Shown one piece after another: positions 54,009-64,000 of a stretch of DNA of 64,000 nucleotides; position 1 is the stretch's first letter; each line of letters begins with the position of its first letter. Under the pieces are notes generated by a model that had not been told where the DNA came from, did no database searches, and was given only the letters and a program-made list of their open reading frames with translations. The position numbers and the translations under genes were made by a program. This DNA comes from Gracilariopsis chorda. Taxonomy: Eukaryota > Rhodophyta > Florideophyceae > Gracilariales > Gracilariaceae. The stretch spans positions 62,001 through 126,000 of the forward strand of contig NBIV01000141.1 in the NCBI GenBank assembly GCA_003194525.1, read 5' to 3'.

Positions 54009-54799
54009 TGAGTGTCATGTTGCATTTTGTCACGACACCGGACGTTGACAGTCCTTTTTGTACCCTTGTTCACTGGAAGGCAGGTCAGAAATAGAATCGT
54101 AGCTCGAGAGTACCAGCACAGGCGTGCAATGCCAATGTAGTAAACAGAAACAAACTGCGTCAAATATCCAATGTATTACGTAGCAAGGGAATCAGGTAGT
54201 GATTGTATAACACAACAAGCGAACAAGCTTGGGACAATGTAGCGAAGAGACTGCACCAGCGGATAACCTACGCGATCAAAACCTTAGATCTAGCGTAGTG
54301 CCGATGATCACTCCTAATATAGCACCGCGGCCAACACGCACGACCAAGACTTTAAGTCTAGTATGCGGCAAAAGTGCACCGTGCTACAGAGGATGAGCCA
54401 AAACAAGGGCGGTGATAGTAAAAGCACTTGTAAAGGTGTGGCATACCAGGCCGCACCAAGTGAAAGGGTAGGTGGGGGAAAGTGTAGTTGATGGCAGGGA
54501 AGAGCAGACTGCTCTAAGAGAAGGTGAGGGTTGCCGAAGGGGGAAGAAGCGGTCTGGCCCGAGTTGGCTTGGAGGCCGCCGAACTCGAGCTTTTATAGGC
54601 AGTCATTCTATATGAATATACTCTAGCCTTGCATACTATGTTTAAGTAACGCCTTGTAACAACCTTTTATGGGGCACTTCCTTGCCATGAAGGGCTAGTT
54701 TGGCGAGAGGTATTGTAACTCTTAGGTTATTTTTTTGTCTATATAACATCTGGTGAGGACACCGGCTAATTCCATGAACCCTATTCCAACCATCTTATC
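54009..54799. other. No gene recognised; possible promoter at right end
   Basis: No supported gene. The last 150 bases (T-run, CTATATAAC at about 54739-54747) could be a promoter or leader for the frame at 54800. Confidence 0.35.
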
Positions 54800-55171
54800 A
54801 TGTCTAAGCCAGACAAAACTGCTGCCATTCTCGAAATGTTAGATGATTCCAGTTCATCGCAACATTCCGTCCCATACTGTTCGCTCATTGAAATGGAGGC
54901 CGAAGAGCAAGATCGCCTACATCCCGTCATGCTGGCAACTACTGCACAGGGTGCCGTCGATGAACTTCCTCCCCATATCAAGTGGTTTGGTTGGTCCAGT
55001 GATTTATTAGGGGAAGTAGAGGAAACATTGCGCCGTATAGCCGAGAAAGAAACCACGATAGAGATACAGTTTACCAGAATTAACGACCCACCACAACCAC
55101 CCGCTTCTTCCGAGGCTTTTGGGACTCAGCCCTCTCCTCCAAGCTCATCCGGGCAACCGCACTCTTTCTGA
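54800..55171 (+). CDS. Hypothetical protein, 123 residues
   Basis: Opens MSKPDKTAAILEMLDDSSSS and has an acidic serine-rich N-terminus, a central VDELPPHIKWFGWSSDLLGEVEETLRRIAEKE segment and a Pro/Ser-rich end. TATA-like CTATATAAC lies about 55 bp upstream. I recognise no family. It could be a small gene, a first exon, or the start of a transposon protein. The following minus strand reads as broken coiled-coil sequence (about 55310-55260 and 55230-55150), which favours mobile DNA. Confidence 0.35.
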   Translation: MSKPDKTAAILEMLDDSSSSQHSVPYCSLIEMEAEEQDRLHPVMLATTAQGAVDELPPHIKWFGWSSDLLGEVEETLRRIAEKETTIEIQFTRINDPPQPPASSEAFGTQPSPPSSSGQPHSF

Positions 55172-56640
55172 TTTCCTCCACAGTGGCCAACAGACGCTTG
55201 TCCAGCTCGGTTCATTCGTTCCGCTTGGTCCGACGCATCTCCTCCACCTCGTTTATTTCCAGCACTATGTCGTCCAAGAGCGTCTCCCTCTCGCCCCACA
55301 CCTCGGTAATTATAGAGGCAACAGCGTTGTCACGCACAGCATGGCGGTGGTAGAAGACTTTTTTTTTAGGTTGTCACTCAACGTCTTCCACGTCGGGGTG
55401 CACACGACGGCAAGACACCAGACGGAGCGGAGGAAAGAAAGAGAGCCAGAGATTCTTCCAACCACGCCTGTTCCTCTCCATGCGGGCCAATATGAGCGTC
55501 GACAGCGGTTACCGCTTTCAGCAAGAGCACGTTTCACGCTGCTGAGAAGCGAATGCGCTTCTTCCGTCCGCTTCCAGGCGCAGAAGGCACAGCAGGCGCG
55601 GCTGGCGGGCTGGCGTAGGAAGCACGAGGTATTGTGTTAGGGGCAGGAGAAGCGCTCCTAGAAGGGTGCAGTGGGCTTCCAGGACGAATTAGGGGGGGTT
55701 GCAATGTCTGGTAGCTTCATGGCAGTGAGCCGGGAGATATAGCGCCCACTGTTTGGCGGGAGAGACTTGGCCCTTTTTGCACTGAGACAGGGGGTTTTGT
55801 ACAGGATGTTTTTTCCTATTTTGCAAAGAGGCTCTCCAAATAAAAAATGAGTTATCTTCAAAATCAAATTGCGTCTTAGTTTCCCGACGTGTGCAACGTT
55901 TCACGCAAAATCAATCTCATGTGAAAATCACGAAGTTGGCGTAATCCCTCTAATAGTATGTTGATGTCTAATCTGTACCATGTCAGGTAATGCCAAAGAT
56001 TGTAAATAAGTCAGTTACATCATGTCATATAATACGTATGCCACTGAGCTGGTTCCGCGTGACAATTTTGCGTTACAACCGTCACCTATTGTATAACTCA
56101 CGTCAATTCCTTCGGCTACTGTATCACATAGTCCCAGTACTTTGGCAAGCCCTCTCTTTAAAAAGACGTGTACAGAACGAAGACATGTACAAATTAACGT
56201 ACATTTAATAATTCTCTTTTCAAAGCCTTTCATAAAAGAGAGTTCAAATGAGAGTTCTTTTCCCGATGTCAATGAAAAACCATACTATGATTTACCCATT
56301 CTGTACGCCAGAAAGAACCCCCGACAAAGCAACCTTCTAAGTTCAAACAGTTTTTTGCACATATTAATCATCACCTGAACATAATGAACTTCTATAACAA
56401 CAATAACTTCTTCATGCACTCTACTATGCTCTTCCAGTTTATATAATACTAGCGTGTACCAACTCACATCTTAATTATATGCACATATCTTATGCTTTAT
56501 AGTAACTAAAAGAGCTTAGTTGTTTTACGGATCGTTTACCTACAGTTTCAACAAACTGGGTTTAGATGCCGTAACAAATTCATTCAGGTTCATATGTCTT
56601 GTAAAACTGAAATTGGATGCATATTGCGCCTATATCAAAC
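55172..56640. other. No gene recognised
   Basis: The left part has broken minus-strand coding traces (coiled coil, basic end). 55700-56640 is AT-rich with nothing recognised. Confidence 0.35.
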
Positions 56641-56654
56641 TGCTTGAGTATTTC

Positions 56655-57430
56655 ATGAGTACAAGTGTGTGGAGAGTAGTCGCTGTGACAGACTTTTCAT
56701 CTACTTGTGCTCTGGGTGCACAGGTTGCTTGGCTGTGCCTTGCAAACCATGGAGAGGTTCAGTTGGGTACCGATACGGGGCTGTGCCAGAATCGTCACCC
56801 TTTTGAATTGTTCTGGTAGGGGTTGTTTGGCTGTGCCGAGCAACCCGTGCAGGGTCCGGGGTGGTAATGAGTACAAGTAGATGGGAAGTCGTTGCTGTGC
56901 CAGACTCTTCACCTACTTGTACTCGGCATGCACGGTTTGCTTGGCTGTGCCGAGCAACCCGTGCAGGGTCCAGGGTGGTAATCAGTCAAGTACATAGGAA
57001 GTCCTGTCTGTGCCAGACATTTCACCAACTTATACTCTGCATGCACCGGTTGCTTGCCAGTGCCGAGTAACCCGTGCAGGGTCCGGGGTGGTGATGAGTA
57101 CAAGTATATGGGGAGTTGTGGTTGTTCCAGACTTTTCATCTACTTGCACTTTGCGTGCACGGGTTGCTTGGATGTGCCGAGCAACCTGTGCAAGGTCATA
57201 GGTGGTCATGAGTACAAGGAGGTGAGAAGTCATGGCTGTGCCAGACGTTTCACCTACTTGTACTCTGCGTGCACGGGTTGCTTGGATGTGCTGAGCAACT
57301 CGTTCAGGGTCCAGGGTGGTAATGACTACAAGCAGATGTGGAGTCATGGCTGTGCCAGACTCCTCACCTATTTGTACTCTGTGTGCACGGGTTACCTGGC
57401 TGTGCCGAGCAACCCGTGCGGGTGAGGCGT
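56655..57430. repeat. 114-bp minisatellite
   Basis: Unit starts (GGTRATGAGTACAAG or variants) fall at 56863, 56977, 57090, 57204 and 57318, a period of 113-114 bp. A diverged partial unit begins near 56655. Units contain CTACTTGTACTCTGCGTGCA and GTGCCGAGCAACCCGTGCAG. Because the period is about 38 codons, long open frames result on both strands; these are a by-product. Confidence 0.85.
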
Positions 57431-57668
57431 TCTGAATGGGTAAGGTTCGGTCGCGAAACCGTGCTTTGTTTGTACGCTACGATAGATGCAAATGCCTCCT
57501 GCTGAGTTGGGACAAAGCAATACGAAGGTAAGTATTGAAACGTACTATTTTGAGCAATTAAAATATATATCGTAACTGGCCTCATAGGTTTCCGTTCGAT
57601 ATCGTGAACGAAGATCAGTACAATTTTGTCTTTACCTTCTTGTTCACCCCGATCTGTTACGCTAGTAT

Positions 57669-59295
57669 TTGCACCTGTTTGCAGATTGCACTGCATCACT
57701 CAGTACGTTCGTATTACATTTTATGGAACGAAACGGTCCACAAACACTATGGCAGGATGGGAGAGCTGGTGCAGGACTTAAAGTGCCGCTGCAAATCCTC
57801 TTTGACGAAAGAAACAAACACGAAAAAATCACGATCCAACTGCAAAATTTTGTGCAGACCAGCAAGCAGCATTTGGAAGTTTTGAGCAGTAACGCTACCA
57901 AGAAGGACTTTTCTCGTATTAACTTCCGCAAACAGAGTCTAGGCAATATCGAAAAGCACTAACATGGAGAATGCTTACATTGAAGCGAAAGAGAGAAAAG
58001 TATGAAAATGAAGTGGCAGATAGGCAGTCTTCACGCAATGCAGCAGTGAAAAGTGGATATGAAGGTTATATAGGGCACAAAAAAGAATCGAGATTTATAA
58101 CGCAGAACGGAAACTTAGATCCGATGGACAGAGAAACAGTTGAATCAAATGTGTCTCGTATAAAAAGAGTTCGGGAATGTGAATGTGAAACTTTGCGTTC
58201 AAGATCTAGCTTAAACTGCTTTAACGGTTTCAAAAATAGTGTTGAAGAGATGGCTAAGAAAGCGAGGTGCTCTTCTGCGAAACCTATTCTACGACATTTC
58301 ATTCCGAGACTGCCTAAAACATTCGAGGATGCCATCAAGCTTTGGAGGTTGGGGATGGGCTGAAAACAATTGCGTTGCATTTGTTCGACGACGCTGGTGC
58401 TTGCAAGAAACTCGTGCATGGATACACTAACGCATGGTGGAAGCAGTCTGGAGAGAGGGCGGCGTACCATAAGTACAAAAAGCTGTTAAAGTTGGTTTGT
58501 GATGAGGTGGAAGGGCTTACGATTTTCGATGATGATGATAAGAAATGGGAAACTGTGACAAGTCTGTTTCATGACAAACTAGAGCAAAATGGTGTATCTA
58601 GGACTTTAAGTGTCTTCCTTGTAGCGCAGAAAAATAATATGATTAAATTGAAAACGGGAGATTCATGGGATGGTGATACTACGATACGATGAGCAACTAC
58701 CTTCTACCTTCCTTGCGTACGAAAGAAGTCATTATAGAAAGACGCGATTGGAAATCCTAACACTAACGTGCTAGTAATGATGGAAGCAAATTCGTTTTCG
58801 TCGTTTGTTGGTGAGGATGAGTTATTTAAAGAAGACATCATTTCTGGATCAGGACTAAGAACCATTGACGATATTACTAACCCGTGGTATAGCAAGTCAA
58901 CCTTGGCTAATATGAAACGATCTGAGCGGTTAATAGTAGAGTTTGCTAAGAAACACAACGCTAGTGATCCCTACACGGGTTCAGTCCAATCCAGTCAGCT
59001 AATCATGAATTGGTTGGTAGAGAAATGCCAATACAACACGAAGAAGGCGATGAAGGTGGACACTATGGGTGGATATCTGCAAGGACTAAGGTTGGTCTAC
59101 AAGAAATATTGTCACAAAGGTAATTGGATGGTTAACAGAGAGACGAAGACGGCTACCGGTAATCCGTTGGAACCGAACCCGGACTCCGTGAAGTCCTGTT
59201 TTCTACATTTCACTACTTTGCGTAACGAAGAAATGTGGATCCCATACAGAGTGCATAGAAGTTTCACTCGAACAAAGTCTCCGGGAGGTGCGTGA
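57669..59295 (+). pseudogene. Possible Crypton-like tyrosine-recombinase element remnant
   Basis: Four plus-strand frames in order. 57669-57962 is a coiled coil. 57971-58363 and 58342-58692 overlap with a frame change and together carry PKTFEDAIKLW, AWWKQSGERAAYHKYKKLLKLV, resembling the GCR1_C-type DNA-binding domain. 58768-59295 (STLANMKRSERLIVEFAKKH, TMGGYLQGLRLVYKKY, TATGNPLEPNPDSVKSC) resembles the N-terminal SAM-like domain of tyrosine recombinases. The catalytic R-H-R-Y part is absent. Family placement is tentative. Confidence 0.4.
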
Positions 59296-59299
59296 GGTA

Positions 59300-60990
59300 G
59301 GAGCTTTCTGCTAGTAACAGTCTCTGACCTGTACATGAAGGCATGTCCTTTTTCCCCATTTTCAAGTCTCGAGAAGCCTGGCTTTCTATTGTCCCATAAT
59401 TTGTAGGGAATACGAATACCTACATGGGAGTTTGGTAGGTGGTTGCGTATACAATTCGCGTGGGATATCGCCTCTTCCCATAGTTCTAGAAAGAGGTGTG
59501 AGGCAAGCAGAAAGATCCTTGCAGTTTTCTAAAGGTCTTGGATGAGGTTTTGTGCTGCTCTGTTCGACTCTTGTGCGAATGGTGGATGTACTTGACAAAG
59601 ATTTTATTTTCTGACGTATATTTGATAATTTCGTTAGATCCGTTCTTACCCGCCACGTGAAGGCAAGCGCTGTAGAGTCTATAGCCTGATAGTGTATTCT
59701 CTGTCAGCGCCTTTTAACATCTTATGGAAGAAAAGAACTACAGTTTCCTATCCATAAAGTACATAAACGACAATCTTGTGTTTTCATCAAGGAGAACCTG
59801 CCTGTACCTCAAGCCTTGTAATGAAGTTACGATTATCGGACCAGTAAGGTCAGTACGCACCTGCTTTAGGGTTTTCGTGGCGTTTGAAGCTGACGGTTCC
59901 ACAGCAGCCTGTTTTGTTCCTTCTTCAAGACAGTCTGAGCACTGAAAGTTGTATGCCTCAGAGCGTAAGAGGATTAGGATACCTTTCGGTTGTTCCACAC
60001 AGTGCAAGAGCCAATTATTTCCTGTGTGAACAAGCCTGTAGTGCCAGTTCTTGGCGGTGTAAAATGTAGAAGGAATCGCCATTTGTGCTCTTGGTGAGGA
60101 AATAGAGTTTGGAAACGGGTATAGTCTGGTCATCGGTTGTGACGAATAGAGTAAATCGCCAAATTCCGGACGTTTGATGACGAAGCACGTGGACTCTGAT
60201 TGGTTGGAGAATTATACCCAAGTATGCTGTGCAAGGAGTGAAAGGAAATTGTCGTTGGAGTCGAAGGATGGTGTGTGTTTTGCGGGAAGACTAAGCCCAT
60301 TTCCCAGTGAGAGTCTTCTTGTCATGTATCTTTCGATCCTAGACTGACGGTGACGTGTGCGAACTGTTTGGGCTCTAGTCTGGTGATACTGCCAGAATAG
60401 TGATTTGTTGTTGAAAATGATATGTTTCGCATTAGAGTCGAGCCCTATGTTGGCTTTGCTATTAAAGTAGGAAGACATAGACTAAGCAATTGCCATAAAA
60501 CCTCGTGGCTCTTGTTTATTGTTAGGTCACTGGCTATTGTTTTGGTTTGCGTTTTGTCACGCCTGTTTGAGTCTCATCGTCCTTGCTTTCTGTTCTTGCT
60601 CTTCCTGGTGAAGCGAATTCTTCCGAGTTGTGAATGTAGGTTCTTTGCACGGTCAATCGTTCTTCTTACTCTGCATTCGGAGCAAGTGTGTCTGAGTCTA
60701 CCACAATCGCAGCATGTAGAATTCTTGGATTTGAATATATTCTGTTTCAGTCCTGCATGAGATCTCAGGGCTGCGAGGTACGGATGTTGTCGCCAATTAC
60801 TTTTGTGGTATAGCGATCGTCGGACGTAAGATACAGGGGAAAGCGGTGAGCGTCGAGGAGAGTGACGTGGGATGGGAGGAAGGTAAAGGTGGAAAAGTGG
60901 AAGAACTGGGCATTCGGAGCGGGTCACACCTATTCGAACGGAAGAGACGGAAAGCATTACCACGCGGCCCAAGTCGTTTTTACCTATTTT
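59300..60990 (-). mobile_element. Broken Copia copy: gag and integrase part
   Basis: On the minus strand a Gag zinc knuckle (CCDCGRLRHTCSEC) near 60700 is followed downstream by the pre-integrase motif (WHYRLVHTG) and the integrase start (TDLTGPIIVTSLQGLRYRQVLLD), about 60050-59740. It is a fossil with several breaks. RT and RNase H are not found to its left. It is more distant in sequence from the young Copia at 49000-53818 than from the fossil at 61884. Confidence 0.65.
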
Positions 60991-61883
60991 TATAAACTAG
61001 TGCATGCACGCATAGGCCAACAATTAGTCTATATCTGTCGAGATGCAATGCAACTGAGGTGCATCCCGTGGGCGGCGGACGTACATATGGCGGTAGATGC
61101 ACTGACCATTAGGAAGAGTAAAAGCAGACGCCATCCGTCCAAAGGGACTAGTACCTTCTTCTAGTTGGCCGTGCAGACTGCCTACTAGCCTGTTCTACTA
61201 ACCTGCAGGGTTAAACAAAAGCGGTCAAAGACCACCAACACTCTAAGCGTGTTATCTGACCAATTGTGACGCAGTTGCCCGTCCAATCCCGCAGCTCTCG
61301 ACTGGCGTTTACTGGTTTCGACCGTTTGGATCATCAAGCCCATCGTCCGCCTGAACTTTCCAAGGATCCGTCTAGTGATGGCTGAGGTATGTCCGACCGG
61401 TCAGCACCTTACAAATAGCATTGAAAGTCGCCAAAACTTGTTTCTTGTGCCTCAGCGATCGTTGCGGACATTCGGTTCCTTCGCCTGCCCCTTTCAGAAC
61501 ATCGGAGGGAAACGACTTGATCGTATTGCATGTTATTGTCGTAGACTAGAAAAATATTCGCCATAATAGAATCGGAAAGGGTTCTCAGTAGACACTCGGT
61601 GGGTTGGTTCTCATTTCCAACTTCGACAGCTTACTTTCAGAGCTACTCTAATTAACGGTCACTACCTTCCAGTAACTACGGAGCATATTCGTTTGAAAAT
61701 TTGTATCTTTCGGTGCTTGCTCCATTTGCTCGTTGGAGCAACACCGGGTTTTACGTTTTGGAATGCTTTACACGAATAGTTGGTATACCTTAGCACCAAA
61801 CGTGCTGTCCGCGCAGCACAAAACTTTTTGCTGCCCTTTGCACCAGATGGTGCTATACGGACGTTGCAGTTTTCTCACGCTCC
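60991..61883. other. No gene recognised; probable LTR sequence
   Basis: Lies between two minus-strand Copia fossils. A TGAGAAAACTGC sequence on the minus strand just past the RNase H end (near 61883) follows a purine run and could be the start of a 3' LTR; its other edge is not defined. Confidence 0.35.
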
Positions 61884-64000
61884 CTCTCGTTAAAATGTCA
61901 CATTCTTCAAACCAAACATGACAGCCAAATTTTCATGGGTTGCTCTGATATGAATCTCTGTCAGCAAATCCGCTGCCAATTCAGAACTTTTGTGGTACAG
62001 TAATCTCACGATTCCGCGTTGAACAGCATCACGAACCAAATGATCTTTGACCTCAATATGTTTGGTTCTTTCGTTCAAAACTTCATGTTTGCTTAGCAAT
62101 ATCATTCCCTGGCTATCTCTAAAGAATGTGATCAGTCTGTTCTCATGTCCAAGAAGTTCTTTCATCAGTCTTCTAAGCCACACTCCCTTTCGAAGTGCAA
62201 AAGGCATTTCCACATACTTGGCTTCCAGTGTTGATGGGGCAACTACTGTTTGCTTCTTGCTGCGCCAAGATATTGCAGCACCTGGATATTGGAACACAAA
62301 CCCGCTGGTGGACTTGCGATCGTGTTTGTCTCCTACGAAGTCTGCATCAGATGTACCGACAAGTATATCATGATTATTTGCACGGTAGATCAAAGTGGTA
62401 TTCGGTGTAATGAGTAGGTACTTCAGCTCACGACTCGCTGCTTTTAAGTATGCTCGAGTGTAGCTTTGCATAGAACGGGCAAGGTAAGACACTGCAATGG
62501 CTATGTCAGGGCGTACAGGGTTGCAAATATGCATCAATGAACCCACCAGAACTCTGAACGGTAGTGCCCCGGGGTTTCGTTCTTCATCTTCTTCGTCCTT
62601 AATAACCGCAGCTTGTAGTGGTACATGCACAGCAGCAGCACTTTCGACCTCTAACTGAATACCAAGACGAGAAATCATCGGTGCGTTATGAAGCTTGAGC
62701 GTCTTCCGTTCCCTACTGCGCTCAATAATCATGCCTAAAAACTCTTTCGAGGTTCATCGTAGATTCGAGTGTTGACATTCTCTGCCACTTTCTTACCAAA
62801 TTGGTAGAAGGTGGCCCTATCATTGACGATGACGATTCCATCGTGTACTTAAACGAGGATAATGATCTGGTGTGCGCCTTGTTCAAGAAAGAACAGTCTA
62901 GGGTCATTCTCGGATACAGGGCAGCCAATCGTATTCAAGATTTTCTTGAACTTAGTCCTCCAGGCTCTTGATGCCTGCTTAAGGCCGTAGATAGCGTTGT
63001 TCAGTTTTTACACACAGTTTGGCTTTGCCTGGTTCAAAAAGCCCTCAGGTTGCGTCATGTAGAGATCTTCGTTGAGTTCGCCATATAGAAACGCTGTGCA
63101 TACATCCAAGTGGATGCTGTTCAAATCTTCGTTTGCCATCAACGCCAGAACGGTTCGAAGTGTGCTATACTTAACAACCGGAGAAAATAGCTCTTCGTAG
63201 TCCAGGCCAGGCCGCTGCGAGAATCTTCTAGCTACCAATCGCGCGAGATAACGTTCAAGATTACCACCTTCGTTGCGCTTCTTCAAGAAAATCCATCTGT
63301 TGCTAATAAGCTTGCAGTCGCGTGGAGGAGGTACGAGTGTCTACAAAAATCTGGTTTCCATGTGTTTCATCTTTTTGCACATAGCAGCCTTCCACGGCTG
63401 GGCTTCCGTGCCCCGTAGAGCATGACGGACAGTCAGAGGATTGTCATCATTGCAGTTTTCCAGCGTATAACTAGTTAGCATGGCTAGCACTATGTCTGGT
63501 GAGAATCGCTGTGGCTTCTGAAGCGTTCTAGTAGACCCCCTTGGCTATGCAGGGTAGGAATTCACCACCTCAGGCTGATAGGGAAGGTCTTTTTGTGCCT
63601 CGAGGGGTACCTTCTCATTATTCACATGTCATGTGGCCAATTGATCATCTTCACCTGCGAATCTTCTGCGACTTCTTCATGCTGGAACTCAGCCAGGTCC
63701 ACTTCTTCTGCTGTGTCGATGTGTTGTTGGTTCCAGCCTATGACGTTCTCGTTGACGTCTACATCCTTCGAAACCATCATACGATTCTAGTCAAAGATGT
63801 ACACCTTGTATCATTTCCCACTTTCGTAACCCGCCAAAATTTCTTTGATAGTTCTGTTGTCGTACTTCGTGCTGCATTGGCGTCGTTTGCGAGGATTGTG
63901 TACTTTACATTGTGCACCAAATGGCCTAAGATGAACTATGTCAGTCTTCTGTCCCGTGAATGCATGGAAAGGAGTCATATCCGGGTCGCTTTCTCTGTGA
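61884..64000 (-). mobile_element. Broken Copia copy: RT and RNase H part
   Basis: Minus strand, running in from the right edge. Integrase C-terminal traces are near 63900-63600. Reverse transcriptase (LVARRFSQRPGLDYEELFSPVVK, HLDVCTAFLYGELNEDLYM) is at 63286-63008. RNase H (VGTSDADFVGDKHDRKSTSG, STLEAKYVEM) is at 62732-61890. The fossil carries several breaks. Its 5' part lies outside the window. Confidence 0.75.

Noticed and set aside
57054-57425. Repeat protein with 38-residue units
   Set aside because: Open on both strands because the repeat length is a multiple of three; no start context, signal peptide or conserved residues.
56655-57430. CRISPR-like spaced repeats
   Set aside because: Units are contiguous 114-bp repeats without unique spacers, and the context is eukaryotic.

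Overview
This window looks like nuclear DNA of a florideophyte red alga, possibly Chondrus-like. Three near-identical intronless genes encode a 609-residue vanadium-dependent haloperoxidase of the Corallina/Gigartinales type. The few host genes have TATA boxes and few introns. Most of the rest is nested mobile elements: PIF/Harbinger, Mutator-like (MULE), LINE, Copia and solo LTRs.

Layout. 1-2140: the 3' end of an LTR retroelement inserted in a MULE remnant. 2141-10570: left arm of a large inverted repeat, made of a LINE 3' part (split by an intact-looking 3.1 kb Harbinger element), a 2.3 kb stretch without a recognisable gene, and haloperoxidase copy 1 (minus strand). 10571-13817: spacer with two unrelated haloperoxidase upstream regions and a LINE 3' fragment. 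13818-19152: right arm with haloperoxidase copy 2 (plus strand). From 5.7 kb inward the arms pair with no net length difference (paired coordinates always sum to 24388). 20356-28846: an 8.5 kb MULE with 240-bp terminal inverted repeats, a SWIM-bearing transposase, an Ulp1-like protease and a solo LTR. 28871-33196: a decayed Harbinger element carrying another solo LTR. 33246-35736: haloperoxidase copy 3, which shares its 5' region with copy 1 but not its 3' region.

36049-48095 is the most host-like part. It has a GT61-type Golgi glycosyltransferase (two introns), two paralogous secreted cysteine-rich repeat proteins with DPWW/DPFW modules, and a small secreted coiled-coil protein. All enter the secretory pathway, so a cell-wall or surface-defence role is a reasonable inference, but nothing in the sequence proves it. 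I could not assign the cysteine-rich modules to a named family, and they are my main candidate for something undescribed.

48995-64000 is again mobile. It holds a young Copia element with very short LTRs and a primer-binding site matching the anticodon arm of initiator tRNA-Met, the end of a MITE, a 114-bp minisatellite, remnants that may be a Crypton-like tyrosine-recombinase element, and two broken Copia copies on the minus strand.

The haloperoxidase copies form a mosaic. Copies 1 and 2 share everything from the start codon through 5 kb of 3' flank. Copies 1 and 3 share 650 bp of 5' flank and the coding region, but copy 3 diverges within the last codons. Segmental duplication plus gene conversion centred on the coding region would explain this.
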